Part shown: positions 58,780 through 64,000 of the stretch, in pieces
Position numbering within the stretch: the stretch's first letter is position 1
Layout: every line of letters begins with the position of its first letter
DNA from: Ahaetulla prasina
Taxonomy: Eukaryota > Chordata > Lepidosauria > Squamata > Colubridae
Length of the DNA stretch: 64,000 bases
Assembly (NCBI RefSeq): GCF_028640845.1
Contig: NC_080540.1
Coordinates: 170,325,752 to 170,389,751, forward strand
Reading direction: 5' to 3'
Notes under the pieces: model-generated
Told to the model about the DNA's origin: nothing
Seen by the model: only the letters and a program-made list of their open reading frames with translations
Databases searched by the model: none
Program-made: the position numbers and the translations under genes

Positions 58780-59430
58780 CGGGAACAAAACAAAATGAAA
58801 CAAAATGAATTGCTTTATCTACATATCAATCCCCAACTAAAACCAGAACTTATAATGTCTGATGACAGTGGTAGATTTGTTGAGATGGAAGTTAATTTGT
58901 GTGGAATTAAGATTTCGAAATTGGGAATCTATGCCCCCAAATGAAGACAAAGTATCATTTTATAAAGGACTTACGAAGAGATGAATGGGTTTTTCTTGGT
59001 GTTTGATAAGGGATTGGAATGAAGTAATCTTCCCACAACTGGATAGAATTTCTGAGAAAAAAACAATATTAAAATCACTCAAGGTAAATTACCAATTTTT
59101 TTCTTTAATTTGATAGACAATTTAGAGCTTGTGGCCAAATGGAGGCAGAAAAGTGACACTTCATTAAAGTCAAGTAGTAGCCTATTTTTTTCTGAAAGAA
59201 TAGATCCTTTTAAAGAATACAATAGATATAATTTGGATTTCAAAGAATTTGGCCACTAAGGTTTCTAAGTAGACTATTACCAAAGACTTTCAGATCATAA
59301 TCCTGTTAGTTTGGTTTATATTGGAAATCTACTTCTTTTAGATGAAGATTAAATAAAATGTTCTTAGAGAAAGAAGCAATAATGGAAGATTTGAAAAGGA
59401 ATTAAAATATTTCTTTGAAAATAATGTAAG
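58780..59430 (+). pseudogene. L1 ORF2 endonuclease domain, degenerate
   Basis: Frames give DDSGRFVEMEVNLCGIKISK and LGIYAPK, then QGKLPIFFFNLIDNLELVAK followed by W, and later LSDHNPVSLVY. These are endonuclease motifs of an L1 (GRF...IYAP and SDHNPV). Multiple stops and shifts are present. The RT part is absent here. Confidence 0.7.
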
Positions 59431-59460
59431 TAAAGGCACTGATGCAAGCATACATTCATA

Positions 59461-59711
59461 AGATGACTTTGGTCCAGACACTCTGTCTGTCTAACCTACC
59501 TGACCCGATTGTTGTTGAGGGACAAAAATGGAAAGAGGCAGTTGTCATGGACCCATCCCCAGGAATCTACAGTGAGAAGCAATTTTATTGATTGAGATCT
59601 CCTATCTTGTTCTGGAGCTGAAGGTTGCATACATAGCCCTCCCTCTTTCCATTTTTGTCCCAATCAAGTCAGGTAGGTTAGACTGAGAGAGTGACTGGAC
59701 CAAAGTCATCT
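59461..59711. mobile_element. Inverted-repeat element with about 70-bp arms
   Basis: The left arm, AGATGACTTTGGTCCAGACA through CTAACCTACCTGAC to GACAAAAATGGAAAGAG, is complemented by the right arm. The right arm runs from CTCTTTCCATTTTTGTCC through GTCAGGTAGGTTAG to TGGACCAAAGTCATCT. The spacer is about 100 bp. It fits a fold-back or MITE-type element; the family is unknown to me. Confidence 0.75.
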
Positions 59712-59740
59712 GGTGAATGTGCACTTGGATCTATGAAAAT

Positions 59741-60030
59741 TCGCCGTGGTCAACTCGCCATGGCCAACTTGCGGTGGGACAATTCACCATGGGACAACTC
59801 ACTGCAAGACAAGTTACACTAATATCAAAAAATGGTGGAAGAGAATCATTTAAAAAAAAGATGCAAAAAGAGGGACAGAATGAAATGTGAATGGCAAAAA
59901 TTAAACTATTTTTTTATTTATTTTAAATAATTAAATAGAATTGTTAAATTGTCCTGCAGCAAGTTGTCCCATGGTGAGTTGGCCATGGTGAGTTGGCTGC
60001 AGTGAGACGGCTGTGGTAAGTGGTCCCATT
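59741..60030. mobile_element. MITE-like element with repeated subterminal motifs
   Basis: The left end has tandem variants of CAACTCGCCATGG and GGGACAATTCACCATGG. The right end has the complementary CCATGGTGAGTTGGCC, CATGGTGAGTTGGCTGC and GTTGTCCCATGG series. The middle is A+T-rich and non-coding. It resembles a DNA transposon derivative with multiple subterminal binding-site-like repeats. Confidence 0.65.
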
Positions 60031-61978
60031 CTGCCTGGGGTGGGTGGGTATGTCTATTAAACATGGGAAAGGAACTCCTGTTGGACTTTCATCCACAAGA
60101 CAATGTTAAACACATGGCGTTATCCCACCATGCCTTTAATATTGGCTTTTGGATAAAAGTCCAATAGGAGATTAACCTCGTTTTTCCATTATTCTGATCG
60201 CAATTTGTTCCTTTTGATCCGAATAACGGAAAATGAGGTTAATCCTCTCCCAGACAAAACCATCCAATTGTAATGTGCTTGATTATTTCTTGGAGAGCGA
60301 AATCAGTGGATTTTAGGACACATCTCATTTCACTTGGAGATTAAGTATGGATGGAGAGCATTTATTTTTACACTCCTTACTCTTTTCTTTGTAACAAGGG
60401 ATCCAAATGTACATGTGAATAAGCCACCTCTCAAGTTAGTCTTTTTATGGAGCGTCCTAGAGCTTAAGGGTGCAGCATATATATATTTTTTTCCTAAAGG
60501 AAGCAGCAGGGTCCTCTCCTAACCTCTGTGATGAAAAGGCTTTCATGGAGGTAGTGATGGGTAAAAATCCCTAGGGAACAGCCTCTGCTCAGAGCTCTGA
60601 GTACTGAGCTCCATGGGCAAGAGATAGTATGACCTGGTAAAAGGTTTGTGCTTGCGTTTCCCTCGCATATCACATAGAAGAAAGAAATACACGCGTGTTT
60701 ATGCTCATTTAGCATTTTTTTTTTATCATTCAATCAACGGTGGGGAAAAAAAAGGGGGGATGTGAACCATGTAGTGATGTTAGGATGTTCAGCAAATCAA
60801 TGCCCAGCAAATTATCAGCCTCAAAGGAAACAATAGGTTTTCTTCCTTCAACCAGAACTGTTGAGATAGGGTAGACATTCCAGGACTTTAAAAAAAAAAA
60901 AAAACCTCATGTATTTTGAACCAAATACAAAATATCTTTATCATTTCATGGATAGAAGTTTAGTAACATAAAACACAACAACAAATTAAACCAGATCAAA
61001 GGTTCTGCAATGTTCACTTCCTCACATGACCAATGAGGAGCCACTGGGAAGAACATAGAAAGGACAAAGGTAGCAGCAGCCGCCATTTATTTTTGTTCCC
61101 CAGCAGCTAATACTGTTCATGATACGGGAGATAATATCCTGACCATGACCAGGAGAATGGATCAGCTCTTCCCATCACCTTAAGGGTAGTTCTGATCTGA
61201 GCCACGTGAACCAGGGGGGCAGCTTAGAATGAAGGAGTCGGCAGTGCATTCAGCTTGGGACCATGTGCCTGTCCCCTTTGGATGTAGGGGTGAAATTTTT
61301 CTAGAATATGTTCCCACCTTAGCCCCCCCAATCAAATCTCCCCTAGCCAATTTTCAAACATGCTCTTTCTTTTGCTGACTTCTCCCTGCAGAACACATCA
61401 CGTTTGTTTCTATTCCGTTCAGTTTTTTTAGAGGGAAAAATGGGGCCATGGTGGATGGAGTGAGGAACTCTTGAACTCTTTTATGTAATTGCTTCCCAAC
61501 ATTCGGCTGGCTTAGAAAAGAAAAGAAAAAAATATCTTTACAAGGTGATGGTTCTTATTCTATTCCAGCCTTCAGCATCTTGCTTGTAGACCTTTTCTAA
61601 AAGAAAAGAAAAAATTTAGATCATTTCCTCCCTTTTCCCCATTCCGTCAGACAAAAAGAAATTGCATTAATAGATGAAACATCCCCTTGTCATTTAAGCC
61701 AGTGCCTAGGGAGTGTTCATACAAAACACTCATTCTACAAAATGCTCGTCAGCAGGGAATCTACCCAGCTCTTCCCTATTACCCAAAGCCCCTCCTTTTC
61801 CAGCCTTCAGCATTTGCTAATTTCACCCAAGAGCCTCCCAAATTGCACAGTCTAAAGTTGTAATATGCAGAAAATTGTATAAAGCCTTGTTTTAAAACGC
61901 TAGCTTGCTTGTGTTATCTTTCGGGGGAAAAGCAGGAAGAAGTTCAATTCCAAAGTCACTTTCTTGTACCATGAGATT
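60031..61978. other. Unassigned intergenic DNA
   Basis: No recognisable gene or repeat. Confidence 0.5.
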
Positions 61979-61980
61979 GT

Positions 61981-62014
<34 letters not shown>
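61979..62014. repeat. (GT)n microsatellite
   Basis: About 17 GT units with one interruption near the start. Confidence 0.93.
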
Positions 62015-62016
<2 letters not shown>

Positions 62017-62957
62017 TAGCTGTGTGGAGGGTGTATGTAAAAACATCAGAAACTGTTAGAAAACAAGGAAAAACATGCAGCCCAAAAGGGAGATTACATT
62101 CTAGCATTACTATATTTTTTTCCCTTTATTTAATCTCAATCCTTTCCTTCACCTTCCCTTTAATCTCATATTTTTTTCCTTTCTCCAAGGTTTCACCCCT
62201 TCCATGCTACCTTCAGAAGCCTTCAGGGATGGGGAGTGTGGGGGTGGGGGTGGGGAGAGCAGAGGGAAACTAATCTGAAATCAATTAGCCGAGTTAGAAA
62301 TGCTGATGTATTGCAGAATTATTGAAAAACATAAGAATTACCCAGATGTACAAACCATCGAATCGTTGGGCCTTTCCATTACCAACAACAAAAGGCTGAT
62401 GGGCACCCCCCCACACACACCTCTGCAGCCTCACCTAAGAAAACCACATCCACATCATTGCAAAAGCCTTACGGTTCTTGTCAGCCTTACCAGGTAGACC
62501 AGACAAGAAACATGACGGGTGAACTACTTCGACCCTACATTAACAGAACCTTGCAAATCTAAAACTATGATTTCCCTGCCTTCTCCTTTACCTCTAAGAA
62601 ACTAGGGAGGGTTTCTTCAGCCATTACCTGGCTGTGGGTCATTCTATCTCTTATCTGACCATTCCCTAGGCAGTGTCTCAGGGCCCAGCCCCCCAAGGTG
62701 ATTCCCACGTAACATTACCAATTCAGTTTCAAGGGAGCATTTGTCAAGATTTTCTCAAACAGACACAATATCTGCCACTACACTTCACCAAAAACCTAAA
62801 TAGCTGGCCCTGATATTCAATCTGGGCAGTTTTCTTTGATGAAATCCACAACTAGTCCCTCTCAAAACTGTTGGAACAGATTGGGAAGGAGAAGGATGGA
62901 AATTTTCCTCTCCAGTTCAAATTATGATCCGTATGTATGTATGTAAATCTGTATGTA
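62015..62957. other. Unassigned intergenic DNA
   Basis: It contains C/T-rich and G-rich short runs, but no gene or repeat family that I recognise. Confidence 0.5.
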
Positions 62958-63190
62958 TGTGGCTTGGTGGGCATGGCAGGGGAAGGATACTGTAAAATCC
63001 CCATTCCCACCCCACTCCAGGGGGAGGTTGCTGCAAAATCCCCATTTCCTCCCAATCAGCTGGGACTTGGGAGGCAGAGAATAGATGGGGCGGGGCCAGT
63101 CAGAATTTTTACTTCCGGTTCTCTGAACTACTCAAAATTTCTGCTATCGGTTCTCCAGAACTGGTCAGAACCTGCTGAAACCCACCTCTG
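62958..63190. mobile_element. hAT-type element, left end missing
   Basis: It starts within the family at GTGGCTTGGTGGGCATGGC and ends TGAAACCCACCTCTG at 63190. It has two 41-bp units and CTACTCAAAATTTCTGC. The left terminus is replaced by a (TGTA)n run at 62933-62960, and the right flank is (TA)n, so the target duplication cannot be read. Confidence 0.8.
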
Positions 63191-64000
63191 TATATATATA
63201 TATATGTATATGTCAAATATACATTGCTGATATAAAATGGTTTGTCGTGAATGTGACTGCTTGAGGGCTCCTGGATTGGAGCTGAAAGGCGAAAGGGAAG
63301 CAGTATGCCTCCCACATTGGGGCAGTCCAGGTGCTTCGACAGAAAAACACTTTTATTTATATATATATAAATAAAATATATATCAACCAGTCAGACCCAG
63401 CAGCTGCTGATTGTACAGCCAGAGACAGCTCCATCTTTGGTGCAGAAGAGACCCCCTTCCCAAGGCCATTACTTCTCCAGCAGGGAAGGAAATGGAATGG
63501 CAATTAATCTCAGTGCCGTCGCTTCCCCTCTTACTGATTGATAAACTGGTCTCTAGCTGTGGTTGCATTTGGAGTTGAAAAGTACCAGCCAGCAGAGGGT
63601 TCCTCTTGGAAAACCGGACCTGCTGTTTGTTGCTGTTAGCACATCTGGCTTAATTATGCCAGATGTGATCAGTAAAGGATTCTTGGCAATTGCATGTGGC
63701 ATTCCCCAGGTTTGCTGATAGCACTGCATAGGTAAGCACAACCTCCAATGCCAAACTTGAATGCCCCAAAACGGGGAAGCACAACCAGTTGCAAAGTGAG
63801 CGCTTCAGTCCTTGGAACCACATAGATTGTCTTTGGAAATGTGCGAACAGATTTCTGGAAGCCCTTAGGGACAAGCAAAAATTAGCATTTCCATTTACTT
63901 GGGGATGGGTTTCAGGCAGCTGTCTGTTCAAGTTCCTGAATCTTCCCTCTGGATATTAGAAGTGCTGAAAGATTGATTGAAATCCGAGGAATTGGATTAC
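63191..64000. other. Unassigned intergenic DNA to end of window
   Basis: Short TA-rich runs at 63191-63210 and 63355-63385. No recognisable gene. Confidence 0.5.

Overview
Vertebrate nuclear DNA, most likely from a squamate reptile and probably a snake. It carries the 3' end of one multi-exon collagen gene on the + strand, followed by about 45 kb of repeat-rich sequence in which I recognise no host gene. The reptile call rests on the repeat mix: CR1- and L2-type LINEs ending in AATAG-type microsatellites, an L1 lineage, a BovB-type tail, several Penelope-like elements, R4-like LINEs and hAT non-autonomous elements. Species cannot be told from this window.

Region 1 (1-18332) holds the last 15 coding exons of a type V/XI fibrillar procollagen, best matched to COL5A3. 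Ten exons (54, 54, 54, 108, 54, 54, 108, 54, 36 and 54 bp) encode 70 uninterrupted Gly-X-Y triplets. Five more (259, 113, 69, 237 and 147 bp) encode the telopeptide, the propeptide cleavage region and the COLFI trimerisation domain, ending at TGA 18330-18332. All splice sites are GT/AG and the frame stays open throughout. Introns hold a solo LTR (4929-5422), Penelope debris, CR1 tails, a BovB-like tail, hAT elements and a fold-back element.

Region 2 (18333-26989) is the presumed 3' UTR plus mostly single-copy-looking intergenic DNA, with one striking perfect hairpin at 22333-22369.

Region 3 (26990-47800) is an insertion graveyard. Two solo LTRs of one family lie in opposite orientation 38 bp apart, each with a 5-bp target duplication. 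Three complete hAT elements, one nested in another, have full or near-full 8-bp duplications. Penelope fragments include one with a hammerhead-like core and one encoding a GIY-YIG endonuclease. Several decayed LINEs are also present.

Region 4 (48080-56512) is a nest of retroelements. A nearly complete CR1/L2-type LINE sits inside an L1 ORF2. Next to it, an ORF1-only L1-like element with a perfect 16-bp target duplication sits inside an hAT transposon.

Region 5 (56513-64000) holds an L1 endonuclease remnant, two inverted-repeat elements, one 5'-truncated hAT copy and otherwise unassigned DNA.

The only evident host function is collagen assembly. I found no new multi-gene system. The most unusual items are the ORF1-only L1-like element, the solo-LTR family with a coding-like U3, the hammerhead-like motif, and two lineage-specific changes in the collagen propeptide.
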